64,000 nucleotides of DNA from Prionace glauca (taxonomy: Eukaryota; Chordata; Chondrichthyes; Carcharhiniformes; Carcharhinidae). The stretch spans positions 23,855,538 through 23,919,537 of the forward strand of contig CM075760.1 of the NCBI GenBank assembly GCA_037974335.1, written 5' to 3'. Numbering within the stretch: position 1 is the stretch's first letter; every line of letters starts with the position of its first letter. The position numbers were made by a program, and so were the translations under genes. The notes beneath the pieces were generated by a model. It did not search any database. It saw only the letters and a list, made by a program, of their open reading frames with translations, and had not been told where the DNA came from. Positions 54,491 through 64,000 of the stretch are shown piece by piece.

Positions 54491-54695
54491 CTGCGATTGT
54501 TGTGCAGGTTAAAACCAGATATTGGCAACAAAGCTCAAAGAGCATCAGCCCACTGCAGGCAAAGTCGTGAGACCGGCCAGCCCAGCAGAAAGAAACCCTC
54601 CGACCCCCTCATTGACCAACTGTGAGAATGAACAAAATGCAGTCCTGGATGTAACTGAGAGCAGAAACAATAACAGCAAAATTCAACCCCTGGAA
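54491..54695 (-). other. 3' flank of the 12-finger gene
   Basis: Same flank as at 10800-11000 (CAAAGAGCATCAGCCCACTG), probably the 3' UTR. No separate poly(A) signal identified. Confidence 0.5.
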
Positions 54696-55706
54696 TCACT
54701 TGTGAACTCGCTGGTGTCTCAGCAGTTGGGATGAAACTTTGAATCCTTTTCCACACTGAGAGCAGGTGAACGGTCTCTCCCCAGTGTGAACTCGCTGGTG
54801 TGTCTGCAGATTGGATGACTGAGTGAATCCCTTCCCACACTGAGAGCAGATGAATGGCTTCTCACCAGAGTGAATTCGCTGGTGTGTCCACAGGTTGGAT
54901 GACCGAGAGAATCCTTCCCCACACTGAGGGCAGATGAATGGCCTCTCTCCAGTGTGAACTCGCTGGTGTGCCTGCAGGTTGGAGAACTGACTGAACCCCT
55001 TCCCACACACAGAGCAGGTGAACGGCTTCTCCCCGGTGTGAACTCGCTGGTGTCTCCGCAGGGTGGATAAATCAGTGAATCCTTTCCCACACTGAGAGCA
55101 GATAAATGGTCTCTCCCCAGTGTGAACTCGCTGGTGCATCTGGAGGCTCGATAAGTGAGTGAATCCCTTCTCACACTGAGAGCAGATGAAGGGTCGCTCC
55201 CCAGTGTGAACACGCTGGTGTGTCTGCAGGTTAACTAATTGACTGAACTCCTTCTCACACTGTGAGCAAATGAATGGTCTCTCCCCACTGTGAACACGCT
55301 GGTGCGCCTGCAGGTTAGATAACTGACTGAACCCCTTGTCACAGTGCGAACAGGTGAATGGTCTCTCCCCAGTATGAACTCGCTGGTGTGTGCACAGGCT
55401 GGATAACTGACTGAATCCCTTCCCACACTGAGAGCAGGTGAAGGGCCTCTCCCCAGTATGAACTCGCTGGTGGGTCTGCAGGCTGGAGAACTGAGTGAAT
55501 CCCTCCCCACACTGAGAGCAGGTGAACGGTCTCTCCCCAGTGTGAACTCGCTGGTGTGTCTGCAGCTGAGATAACCGAGTGAATCCCGCCCTACAGTGAG
55601 AACAAGTGAACAGCCTCTCCCCAGTGTGGCTGCGCCGATGAGCTTCCAGCTCAGATGGGTATCTGTATCTCTTCCCACAGTCCCCACATTTCCATGGTTT
55701 CTCCAT
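54696..55706 (-). CDS. 12-finger C2H2 zinc-finger protein, intact
   Basis: ATG at 55704-55706 ([18 protein letters not shown]). The protein has exactly 336 residues, twelve 28-residue fingers, ending in the natural family terminus LLRHQRVHK and TGA. All Cys and His ligands appear present, and linkers are TGERPF or TGEKPF apart from two SGERPF/SGEKPF. The upstream frame is open for 15 further codons from a GTG, because a deletion removed the TGA-bearing part of the leader, but the conserved ATG remains the best start. It is the most complete of the 11.1/40.3/54.7 kb trio. DNA-binding, probably nuclear; target unknown. Confidence 0.9.
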   Translation of the reverse strand: MEKPWKCGDCGKRYRYPSELEAHRRSHTGERLFTCSHCRAGFTRLSQLQTHQRVHTGERPFTCSQCGEGFTQFSSLQTHQRVHTGERPFTCSQCGKGFSQLSSLCTHQRVHTGERPFTCSHCDKGFSQLSNLQAHQRVHSGERPFICSQCEKEFSQLVNLQTHQRVHTGERPFICSQCEKGFTHLSSLQMHQRVHTGERPFICSQCGKGFTDLSTLRRHQRVHTGEKPFTCSVCGKGFSQFSNLQAHQRVHTGERPFICPQCGEGFSRSSNLWTHQRIHSGEKPFICSQCGKGFTQSSNLQTHQRVHTGERPFTCSQCGKGFKVSSQLLRHQRVHK

Positions 55707-56025
55707 GGTGCAGGTGTCCTTGTCTCTCTCTCCAGTTGAAGACTCATCCACACACAGAACAGTCTCTCCCCGCTGTGAATGGTGTGATATTTATTCAGGC
55801 TGTGTAACTGGTTCAAGCTCTTTAGTCAGTGCACTGGAACACTCTCACTCAAGTGTGGCAGTGTGTTGGTGCTTTTCCAGTCACACTGATGTTTGAAATC
55901 TTTTTAAGTCATCAGACTGGACAATCATTTCAAAGGCCAATGATATTCAGGTCCCAAAGAATATGACTTTGTCAGATCTAGATGTGACGTTTGAGATTTT
56001 GGCCTCTGATTTCTCTTTCAATATC
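55707..56025 (-). other. Leader exon of the 12-finger gene
   Basis: Acceptor TTTTACAG/GATATTG on the minus strand at about 56026. The leader lost about a dozen bases including the family TGA. Fossil finger text around CACAGCCTGAATAAATATC is still visible. Confidence 0.6.
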
Positions 56026-56289
56026 CTGTAAAACAAGTTTACAGAAGTCATCAGTGTCAGTACAGGATAGAAATTAAGAACAGACAATTCTAGTTTCTAT
56101 GGAACATTCTTTCCTCTCTCCAAACTCAAAACATTGGCTCTATTCTCTCCCTATCTGAGGGTTAGTGTGGGAAATGATGCTGCGATAGGTTGGTCAATTC
56201 GCAATGAATAATTGAGGCAGTTCAAAAGGCTGAATGGCCAACTGCAGCTCCTGTTTCTTATGATTTCTGTGTCCAGGACAGTAATCAGT

Positions 56290-56690
56290 GATGGGTCTGT
56301 CAATCAGCCTCAATCAGCACCTTCAGGAGAATTGGCACGGTGAATATTAGATACAGCAGAGTGAGAATGGAGGGAGAGTGTGTGGGATAGAGATTCACAG
56401 CTTTTGGGGAAACGACGGACAAAAGAATATTCATTAGAATCATAGAATTTTTACATCTTATCAACCATCCCTGAGCCTTCACAATGAATCTCTCCACTCA
56501 AGACATTCTTATCTCTGTCTGTATTGCTAGCAGTCTCACAAAGTAGCGACCTGTGTGTTGATACTCAAGGCTCTGCTTGGCAAGTTTAATGCTCCATGAC
56601 TGTGTCTTTAATGACTGAATAGTTATAGGAATATGGTCAAGTCAGCTAAATCCCAATGATGCTTTATAGGTCGACTAATAACTGATTATG
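56290..56690 (+). repeat. Duplicated leader/intron segment (copy of 51060-51420)
   Basis: Plus-oriented finger-gene intron sequence with no finger exon following. It faces away from the minus-strand 12-finger gene, so it is either half of a former head-to-head pair or a stray duplicate. Confidence 0.7.
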
Positions 56691-56834
56691 CTGGCTGCTT
56701 TTCCGAGGCAGCCGGATGTGTACACAGAGATAATGAATGGGAGGCAGGTTTGTGAGATGGACTGGGCTTTATTCACAATCCTTTGCGAAATCCTTTGGTG
56801 AGAAAAGCATGGATGTTAGAGGACTTGGGAAATA
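56691..56834 (-). mobile_element. Fragment of the second LINE type
   Basis: Resembles the LINE at 38023-38391 (TGTGAATAAAGCCCAGTCC on the minus strand). Short and diverged. Confidence 0.5.
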
Positions 56835-56867
56835 AATAGTGATGTCCTGACGAGTGTACACATAACC

Positions 56868-59392
56868 AGAGGAGGTGCTGGAAGTCTTGAAGCGCATCAA
56901 GTTAGATAAATCCCTGGGACCTGATGAAGTGTATTCCAGAACATTGTGGGAGGCTAGGGTGGAAATTGCTGGACCCTAGCAGAGATATTTGAATCATCGA
57001 TAGTCACAGGTGAGGTGCCTGAAGATTGGAGAATGGCAAACGTTGTGACTTTGTTTAAGAAGGGCTGCAGGGAAAAGCCTGGGAACCACAGGCTGGTGAC
57101 CTCACATCTGTAGTGGCTAAGTTGCTAGAAGGTATTTTGACAGACAGGATCTACACGCATTTGGAGACACAAGGACTGATTAGGGACAGCATGGCTTTGT
57201 GAATGGAAAATCATGTCTCACAAATTTGATTAAGTTTTTTGAAGGGGTAACCAAGAAGGTTGATGAGGGTAGTGCAGTTGATGTTGTCTGCACGGACTTC
57301 AGCAAGGCCTTTGACAAATGGTAGGTTGTTTCATAAAGTTAAATCTCACGGGATCCAGGGTAAGGTAGCCAAATGGATACAAAATGACAGAAGATAGAGG
57401 GTGAATGTGGAGGGTTGTGACCAGCAGTGTGCCTCACGGATCAGTGCTGGGCCCAATTGTTATTTGTCACTTATATTAACAATTTGGATGGGAATGTAGG
57501 AGGCATGGTTATTAATCTTACAGATGACATCAAGATTGATGGCATTGTGGACAGTGAAGGTTATCTAGGATTGCAACGGGATCTTGATCAATTGGGCCAG
57601 TGGACTGACAAATGGCAGATGGAGTCTAATTTAGATAAAAGCAAGGTGATGCATTGTGGTAGATTGAACCAAGGCAGGACTTACTCAGTTAATGGTCAGA
57701 CATTGAAGAGAGTTATAGAATAAAGAGATCTCGGGGTACAGGTTCATAGTTTCTTGAAAGTGGTGTCACAGGTGGACAGAATGGTGAAGGCGGCATTTGG
57801 CATGCTTGGTTTCATTGGTCAGAACATGAATGCAGGAGTTGGGACGTCTTGTTGAAGTTGTAAAAGACATTGCTAAGGGCACACTTGGAATAGTGTGTAA
57901 AGTTCTGGTCACCCTATTATAAGAACATAAGAAATAGGAGCAGGAGTAGGCCATCTGGCCCTTCGAGCCTGCCCCGCCATTCAATAAGATCATGGCTGAT
58001 CTGTCGTGGCTCAGCTCCACCTTCCTGCCCTCTCCCCATAACCCTTAATCCCTTCTCTTATCAAAAACCCATCAACCCGTTTCTTAAAAATATTTAGCGA
58101 GGCAGCCTCCACCACGGGCAGAGAATTCCAGAGATTCACCACCCTTTGAGTGAAGAAGTTCCTCCTCAACTCTGTTCTAAACCGCCTCCCCTTTACCTTG
58201 AGGCTGTGCCCCCTAGTCCTACTGTCTTTTTTGAGCGGGAAGAGTCTCTCCATCTCTATCCTATCCGTCCCATTCATCATCTTATACGTCTCAATGAGAT
58301 CTCCCCTCATTCTTCTAAACTCTAACGAGTACAAGCCTAGTTTATTCAGCCTCTCCTCACAGCTCAATCCCCTCAACTCCGGTATCAGCCTAGTAAACCT
58401 CCTCTGCACTCCCTCCAGGGCCAAAATATCCTTGCGCAGGTACGGCGCCCAAAACTGCACACAGTACTCCAGCTGCGGCCTCACCAATGCCCTATACAGC
58501 AAGACCTCCCTACTTTTATATTCAATCCCCCTCGCTATGAAGGCCAGCATCCCATTCGCCTTCCTGACCACCTGCTGCACCTGTAAGCTGGGTTTTGCGA
58601 CTCATGCACAAGGACCCCGAGGTCCCTCTGCACCGTTGCCTGCTGCAGTTTTTCGCCCCGTAAGTAATAGTCCTTCCTACCATTCCTCCTACCAAAGTGG
58701 ACCACCTCACACTTGCCAACATTAAATTCCATTTGCCATTTCCTGGCCCATTCGCCCAGCCTATCTAGATCCTTCTGCAGACTCTCCACACCCTCCGCAC
58801 AATTTGCCTTTCCCCCAATCTTGGTGTCATCAGCAAATTTCGACACCCTGCACTCGGTTCCCTCCTCCAGATCATAGAAAGGATATTGTTAAACTAGAAA
58901 GAGTGCAGAAAAGATTTACTAGGATGCTGCTGGGACTTGATGGTTTGAGGTATAAGGAGAGGCTGGATAGACTGGGACTTCTTTCTCTGGAGTGTAGGAG
59001 GCTTAGCGGTGATCTTATAGAGGTCTATAAAATAATGAGGGGCATAGATCAGCTAGTAACTCAATATCTTCTCCCAAATGTAGGGGAATCCAAAACTAGA
59101 GGCCACAGGTTTAAGGTGAGAGGGGAGAGATAGGAAAGGGTCCAAAGGGTCAATTTTTCATGCAGAGGATGGTGAATGTCTGGAATAAACTGCCAGAGAT
59201 AGTAGTGGAGGCGGGTACATGTTGTCTTTTAAAAAGTGGAAGGACAGTTACGTTGGTACGATGGGTATAAAGGAACATGGACTGAATATGGGCAATTGGG
59301 ACTAGCTTAGGAGTTAAAAAAAGGGACAGCATGGATGAGTTGGGTTGAAGGGGCTGTTTCCATGCTGTAACCCTCTATGATTCTACAAGTTT
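56868..59392 (+). mobile_element. Old CR1-like LINE, split by a younger one
   Basis: The left part (56868-57918) and right part (58873-59392) hold diverged RT text: DKSLGPDEVYSR-like start, SVLGPIVICH region, LTDDIKIDG (the FADD box, changed), then RKDIVKLERVQKRFTRMLLG. Many shifts. The tail ends near CTATGATTCTA. The 57919 CR1 sits in the middle. Confidence 0.8.
57919..58872 (-). mobile_element. CR1 LINE nested in an older LINE
   Basis: The inverted tail AAGAACATAAGAAATAGGAG is at the left. The minus strand encodes the RT from FADDTKIGG (58535-58846) and, after one shift, the C-terminal domain (58011-58580). 5' truncated near the EEGTECRVSKFADD codons. Confidence 0.92.
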
Positions 59393-59394
59393 GT

Positions 59395-60130
59395 AGTTTC
59401 TTGTGGTCTTGGGCCAAGCAGGAGTCATACCAAGCAGTGATACAACCAGAAAGAATGCTCCCTAGTGTAAAAGTTGGTGACAGTCATAGAGGAAATACCA
59501 AATTTCCTTAGTTTCCAGAGAAAGTAGAGGCGTTGATCAGGCCCAGAAGATTTATCCACCTTAATGCACTTTAAGGCTGCAATAGCTCTTCCCTAGTGAT
59601 ATGCATGTGGTCTGAGACACACCACTTATTTTCCTTATTGCTTTAGCACCCATCATGTTCTCCTCAGTAAACACCAAGGAGAAATATTCTTTAAAAATCT
59701 CACCCATCTCCTCTGGCTCCATGCTCAGATGGCTATGCTGATTTTTCAGGGTTCCTACTCTCTCTGGCCACCGTTTTATTCTTAGTAGTTACAGAACCTC
59801 TTGGGATTTTCTTTAACTTTACCTGCCAGGTCCATATCATAGCCTCTTTTTGCCCTGCTGATTTCTTCTTACGTGTGCTTTATAGCCGTAGAGTCATAGA
59901 GGTCTACAACGATGAAACAGACCCTGTGGCCCAACTTGTTCATGCCGCCCTTTTTTAAAAATGGCCAAGCAATTCCCAACTGTCCACGTTTGGTCCACAT
60001 CTCTCCATAGCCACCTCACTCATGTAACAGTGTAATCCTATTTAAAAGCCAAAATTGCACCTGCCTCTACTACTACTTCTGGCAGCTTGTTCCAGACATT
60101 GAGGGATTCACTTGTCCCTGATTATCTAAT
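59395..60130 (-). mobile_element. Several old LINE fragments
   Basis: 59395-59530 resembles the second LINE type (GTCATACCAAGCAGTGATAC). 59530-59880 is a reverse-strand non-LTR fragment. 59887-60125 is a CR1 3' fragment (ACAGACCCTGTGGCCC). All diverged. Confidence 0.55.
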
Positions 60131-60182
60131 CCCAATGTGTTCTTCCTTCTTTTACCTGACCAAAGCCTCGGTGTCCCTTGTC

Positions 60183-60895
60183 AGAATTTACCTGTTAAAA
60201 ACCTGTTTAAAATAAGTTTAAAGCACTTTGTTCTTTGTAGAACTGTTTAAAGCATTTATTTTATTGTCTTTACTGCTAGTTTAGAACGAGTTGTGGACGA
60301 AGCTGCTTTAATTTAAATTAATTATCAGGGCCACACGGTGAAGCCTTTCACTGTTTGCTGAGCAGAGAGAGAGAGAGCTAAGAATTTACCTGTTAAAAAC
60401 CTGTTTAAAATAAGTTTAAAGCACTTTGTTCTTTGTAGAACTGTTTAAGCATTTATTTTATTGTCTTTACTGCTAGTTTAGAACGAGTTGTGGACGAAGC
60501 TGCTTTAATTTAAATTAATTATCAGGGCCACACGGTGAAGCCTTTCACTGTTTGCTGAGCAGAGAGAGAGAGAGCTAAGAATTTACCTGTTAAAAACCTG
60601 TTTAAAATAAGTTTAAAGCACTTTGTTCTTTGTAGAACTGTTTAAAGCATTTATTTTATTGTCTTTACTGCTAGTTTAGAACGAGTTGTGGACGAAGCTG
60701 CTTTAATTTAAATTAATTATCAGGGCCACACGGTGAAGCCTTTCACTGTTTGCTGAGCAGAGAGAGAGAGAGCTAAGAATTTACCTGTTAAAAACCTGTT
60801 TAAAATAAGTTTAAAGCACTTTGTTCTTTGTAGAACTGTTTAAAGCATTTATTTTATTGTCTTTACTGCTAGTTTAGAACCGAGTTGTGGACGAG
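60183..60895 (+). repeat. Tandem 198-bp monomers at the CR1 5' end
   Basis: AGAATTTACCTGTTAAAAAC begins at 60183, 60381, 60578 and 60776, giving three full units and about 0.6 of a fourth. Units are nearly identical (one A missing in unit 2) and each ends in GAGAGAGAGAGAGCTA. The last partial unit runs straight into the LINE 5' UTR, in the manner of the promoter monomers of rodent L1. Confidence 0.9.
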
Positions 60896-61151
60896 CCTGC
60901 TTCTAATCAGCGCTAGGTTTAAAAGGAGGCCTGGTGTAGGAAGCGGGCAGCGTCTGAGTGGGCAGTGGAGTGAGAGGGAAGCAGAGTGAGCTAATAGGGC
61001 TTAATATCAAAAAGGGCTTGAGGGAAAAAAGGACAGGTGAGTTCGTTTGAAAAAAAAACAAGGAAAAAAAAAAATTTTTTTTTTTTCCCCCAATACTACT
61101 ACAGCAAGAAACAAGGAAAAATTTTTTTCACATAAAAAATTACAGTGAATA

Positions 61152-62051
61152 ATGGAGGGGCATGTGATGTGTGGTTTCTGTATGATGTGGGAACTGGTGG
61201 ACCCCAGGGTCCTTCCCAGTGACCATGTCTGCAGTAAGTGCAGGTTGCTGGAGGAGCTCCAGCTCAAGGTGGATGAGCTGGCCGCTGAGCTACAGACACT
61301 GAGGCTCATCAGGGGGAGAGAGGGTGCCCCTAGACTGGCTAAATCTAAGGGTCAGGGACAAAAGGGGGCTGCTGGGAGGAGGAAGGGGGGTGAGGAGAGG
61401 AGGCCTCAGCCTCTTAACCTGCATAACAGGTTTGAGGTTCTTGCTTCCAGTCTGGAAGAGGACGAGGCAAGAGAGGTTGGTGAGCAAACTGCACACGGTA
61501 CAGTGATGCAGCAGGACATAGGCAAAGAGAAGGGGAAAAGGAACGTAGTAGTGATTGGGGATAGTGGGGTGAAGGGTATTGACACTGTCGTTTGTCACAA
61601 TGACAAAGTGCACAGAAGGGTGTGTTGTCTGCCTGGTGCTCGGGTACAGGATGTCACATCTGGGCTGCAGAGGAATCTGGAGTGGGAGGGTGAGAACCCA
61701 GTCGTTGTAGTACATGTGGGTGCCGGCGACGTAGGCAAAATGCGGACTGAGGATCTGGGAAGGGAGTATGAGAAGCTGGGAATGGAATTAAAAAGTAGAA
61801 CCGACAAGGTGGTTATCTCTGGGCTACTGCCTGAACCGAGGGCAGACGGGTGTAGGGTTGATAGGATAAAGGAAGTAAATGGGTGGCTCAGGGATTGGTG
61901 TGGGAGGAATGGGTTCGAATTTATGGGGCATTGGCACCAGTATTGGGGTAGGTGGGACCTGTTCGGGCAGGATGGGGTTGGTCTGAATCATGCTGGGACC
62001 AGAGTGCTGGCGAATCGAGTAAAGAGGACTGTAGACAAGGCTTTAAACTAA
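61152..62051 (+). CDS. CR1 LINE ORF1 protein (zinc motif, coiled coil, esterase)
   Basis: 299 residues from the ATG at 61152. Residues 1-30 hold a Cys cluster (C7, C10, C27, C30), residues 31-55 look helical (LLEELQLKVDELAAELQTL), and a basic stretch follows (about 60-95). From about 130 there is an SGNH-esterase-like domain as known in CR1 ORF1: VVVIGDSGVKG carries the GDS nucleophile and PGARVQDVT follows. The last block reads DGVGLNHAGTRVLAN, where related proteins have DG-I/V-HL, so the usual catalytic His position is Gly here, with a His two residues on. ORF1 proteins bind RNA and form particles with ORF2. Confidence 0.88.
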   Translation: MEGHVMCGFCMMWELVDPRVLPSDHVCSKCRLLEELQLKVDELAAELQTLRLIRGREGAPRLAKSKGQGQKGAAGRRKGGEERRPQPLNLHNRFEVLASSLEEDEAREVGEQTAHGTVMQQDIGKEKGKRNVVVIGDSGVKGIDTVVCHNDKVHRRVCCLPGARVQDVTSGLQRNLEWEGENPVVVVHVGAGDVGKMRTEDLGREYEKLGMELKSRTDKVVISGLLPEPRADGCRVDRIKEVNGWLRDWCGRNGFEFMGHWHQYWGRWDLFGQDGVGLNHAGTRVLANRVKRTVDKALN

Positions 62052-62086
62052 TTAGGGGGGGGGAGGGTGCGAGGGTAGGTGACGCT

Positions 62087-64000
62087 ATGAGGTCTAAAGT
62101 TAAGGATAGGGTACAGGTAAGGGAAGAGGCAAAGGATGTCCCAATTGGTGGCGTTACGGCAAGTAGGGTCCAGGTGAAGGCTGGGATGAAAGCGCTTTAT
62201 CTGAATGCACGAAGCATTCGGAATAAAGTGGATGAGCTGATGGCGCAGATCGACACAAATGGATACGATCTGGTGGCCATTACAGAGACGTGGCTGCAAG
62301 GTGACAGGGACTGGGAGATGAATGTACAGGGTTATCAAGTGTTCAGGAAGGATAGGCAGGAGGAAAGAGGGGGTGGAGTAGCTCTGCTGATTAAGGATAG
62401 TATCAAGGTGGTAGCAAGGGATGATATCGGAGCCAAGGAGCAGAAAGTGGAATCGTTGTGGGTGGAGATTAGGAACAGAAAAGGGAGGAAGACGCTAGTG
62501 GGTGTCGTCTATAGGCCCCCGAATAATGATCTGGAGGTGGGGCGGGCTGTTAACGCGCAAATAAGTGCAGCGTGCAGGAATGGGACGGCAGTAGTTATGG
62601 GAGATTTCAATCTGCATATTGATTGGTCGACCCATGTTGGACGAGGTGGGCTCGAGGAGGAGTTCTTGGAATGCTGCCGGGATAATTTCCTTGAACAGTG
62701 TGTGTTGGAGCCGACGAGGGAGCGAGCTATCTTGGATCTGGTGCTATGTAATGAGGCGGGTAGAATTAGGGACCTTGCGGTGAAGGATCCTCTTGGAGAG
62801 AGTGATCATTGTATGGTGGAGTTCCTGGTGCAGATGGAGGAGAAGAAAGTGGGTTCCCAGACACGCGTCCTTTGTTTGAATAGAGGGGAGTATGGTAGGA
62901 TGAGAGAAGAATTGGCGAATGTGGACTGGGGGAACGCGTTGGAAGGTAGGTCTGCTGAGGAGCAGTGGAGGATCTTTAAGGAGATCTTTCTTGGTGCTCA
63001 GCAGAAATTTATTCCGATGGTTAAAAAGGACAGTAGGAGGAGAGGTAATAAGCCGTGGATAACGAAGGAGGTGAAGGAAAGTGTTAAATTAAAAGCGGAG
63101 GAGTTTAGAGTAGCTAAGAGCAGTGGGCGAGAAGAGGATTGGGAAAGGTTTAAATGTCAACAAAGATTGACAAAGAAATTGATAAAGGAGGGTAGGAGAA
63201 GCTATGAGGCTGGGCTAGCACTTAATATAAAAAAGGATAGCAAGAGTTTTTATAAATATATAAAAAGGAAGAGGCTGGCTAGGATAAACGTTGGTCCTTT
63301 AGAGGATGAGAAAGGGGAGCTAGTGGTAGGGGATAGGGATATGGCTAAGGTCTTGAATAACTTCTTTGTTTCTGTCTTCACGGAGGAGGACGTGAATAAT
63401 TTGCCGGGTGTTAGCGATGGAAAGGTGGTAGGAATGGAGGGTCTTAATGACATTACTGTTACTAGAGAGGTGGTGCTCGACAGACTGGAGGGGCTGATTG
63501 TGGACAAGTCCCCAGGACCGGATGGAATGCATCCGAGGGTTCTGAAAGAAATGGCGGAGGTGATAGTGGATGCCTTGGTGGTTATTTTCCAGACGTCGCT
63601 GGATTCCGGGGAAGTGCCGGAAGATTGGAAAACGGCTAATGTTACGCCGTTGTTTAAGAAGGGTGACAGGCAAAAGGCGGGGAATTATAGGCCGGTTAGT
63701 TTAACGTCTGTGGTAGGTAAAATGTTAGAAACCGTCATTAAGGAGGAAATAGCGAGGCATCTTGAGGGGAATTGCTTGATAGGGCGGACGCAACACGGTT
63801 TCATTAAAGGGAAGTCGTGTCTGACAAATTTACTGGAGTTCTATGAGGATGTGTCTAGGGCAGTGGATGGAGGAGAGCCGGTGGATGTGGTCTTTCTGGA
63901 TTTTCAGAAGGCGTTTGACAAGGTACCTCACAAGAGGTTATTGCAGAAGGTCAGGGGACATGGAGTTGGGGGTAGGGTGTTAGCGTGGATAGAGGATTGG
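62087..64000 (+). CDS. CR1 LINE ORF2 (endonuclease-reverse transcriptase), partial
   Basis: I translated this by hand from ATG 62087: 638 codons without a stop, running off the window. The N-terminal half is an AP-type endonuclease: LNARSI (N40), ITETWL (E67), GVVYRP (about 139-144), MGDFNLH (D173, N175), LDLVL (about 216-220) and SDH (239-241), all catalytic blocks present. The reverse transcriptase begins with EDWKTANVTPLFKKG and reaches VVFLDFQKAFDKVPH (first catalytic Asp) near residue 600. The FADD box lies beyond the edge. The protein nicks the target and reverse-transcribes its own RNA. The frame is also open upstream of the ATG, so initiation after ORF1 could be by re-initiation. Confidence 0.9.
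   Translation, partial: MRSKVKDRVQVREEAKDVPIGGVTASRVQVKAGMKALYLNARSIRNKVDELMAQIDTNGYDLVAITETWLQGDRDWEMNVQGYQVFRKDRQEERGGGVALLIKDSIKVVARDDIGAKEQKVESLWVEIRNRKGRKTLVGVVYRPPNNDLEVGRAVNAQISAACRNGTAVVMGDFNLHIDWSTHVGRGGLEEEFLECCRDNFLEQCVLEPTRERAILDLVLCNEAGRIRDLAVKDPLGESDHCMVEFLVQMEEKKVGSQTRVLCLNRGEYGRMREELANVDWGNALEGRSAEEQWRIFKEIFLGAQQKFIPMVKKDSRRRGNKPWITKEVKESVKLKAEEFRVAKSSGREEDWERFKCQQRLTKKLIKEGRRSYEAGLALNIKKDSKSFYKYIKRKRLARINVGPLEDEKGELVVGDRDMAKVLNNFFVSVFTEEDVNNLPGVSDGKVVGMEGLNDITVTREVVLDRLEGLIVDKSPGPDGMHPRVLKEMAEVIVDALVVIFQTSLDSGEVPEDWKTANVTPLFKKGDRQKAGNYRPVSLTSVVGKMLETVIKEEIARHLEGNCLIGRTQHGFIKGKSCLTNLLEFYEDVSRAVDGGEPVDVVFLDFQKAFDKVPHKRLLQKVRGHGVGGRVLAWIEDW

Larger units (their letters stand above)
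60183..64000 (+). mobile_element. Apparently full-length CR1 LINE, cut by window end
   Basis: Order: 5' monomers, 5' UTR to 61151, ORF1, a 35-base spacer, ORF2 open to the window edge. Projected from the copy at 4731, about 1.1 kb (rest of RT and 3' UTR) should lie beyond 64000, for a total near 4.9 kb. Both ORFs are open as far as visible, and truncated copies here differ from it by only one or two percent by eye, so it or a close sister has been active recently. Confidence 0.9.

Overview
The window looks like a piece of cartilaginous-fish (shark or ray) chromosome carrying a fast-evolving Krüppel-type C2H2 zinc-finger gene cluster. The evidence is many paralogous single-exon finger arrays with TGEKP linkers, heavy CR1-clade LINE load, tRNA-headed SINEs of the kind abundant in elasmobranchs, foldback MITEs and CpG-rich promoters. 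The clade call is inference from repeat style, not a database match.

Layout. 1-1 kb: broken zinc-finger gene (minus) cut by the window edge. 1.67 kb: an intact tRNA-Arg(ACG). 2.5-7 kb: nested LINE/SINE debris, a nearly complete CR1 reverse-transcriptase ORF and a 52-bp minisatellite. 7.9-12.7 kb: a duplicated block ending in a 15-finger gene (minus, 11116-12396). 15.4-18.5 kb: CpG promoter and an 11-finger gene (plus, 17568-18494). 19-25.9 kb: CR1, SINEs and a finger-gene fossil. 26.1 kb (minus) and 30.9 kb (plus) are head to head around a CpG promoter at 28.4-29.2 kb. The same arrangement recurs for 35.2 kb (minus) and 40.3 kb (plus) around 39.0-39.6 kb, and for 44.5 kb (minus) and an orphan plus-strand leader at 47.8-48.15 kb around 46.6-47.5 kb. 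At 48.14 kb that leader runs into the inside of a truncated minus-strand gene. 54.7-55.7 kb holds an intact 12-finger gene (minus). The last 4 kb hold the 5' part of an apparently young, full-length CR1 with a tandem 5' monomer array, ORF1 and an open ORF2 leaving the window.

Function. No KRAB, SCAN or BTB domain is visible, so the finger proteins are probably bare DNA-binding arrays. Four or five are open from start to natural or near-natural end; the others are cut short by frameshifts or stops. The main observation is that the family start codon lies inside an old inter-finger linker, with fossil fingers and a shared in-frame TGA upstream, so the whole family seems to descend from one N-terminally truncated founder. 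Duplicated blocks with filled and empty LINE sites give a relative history of the cluster.
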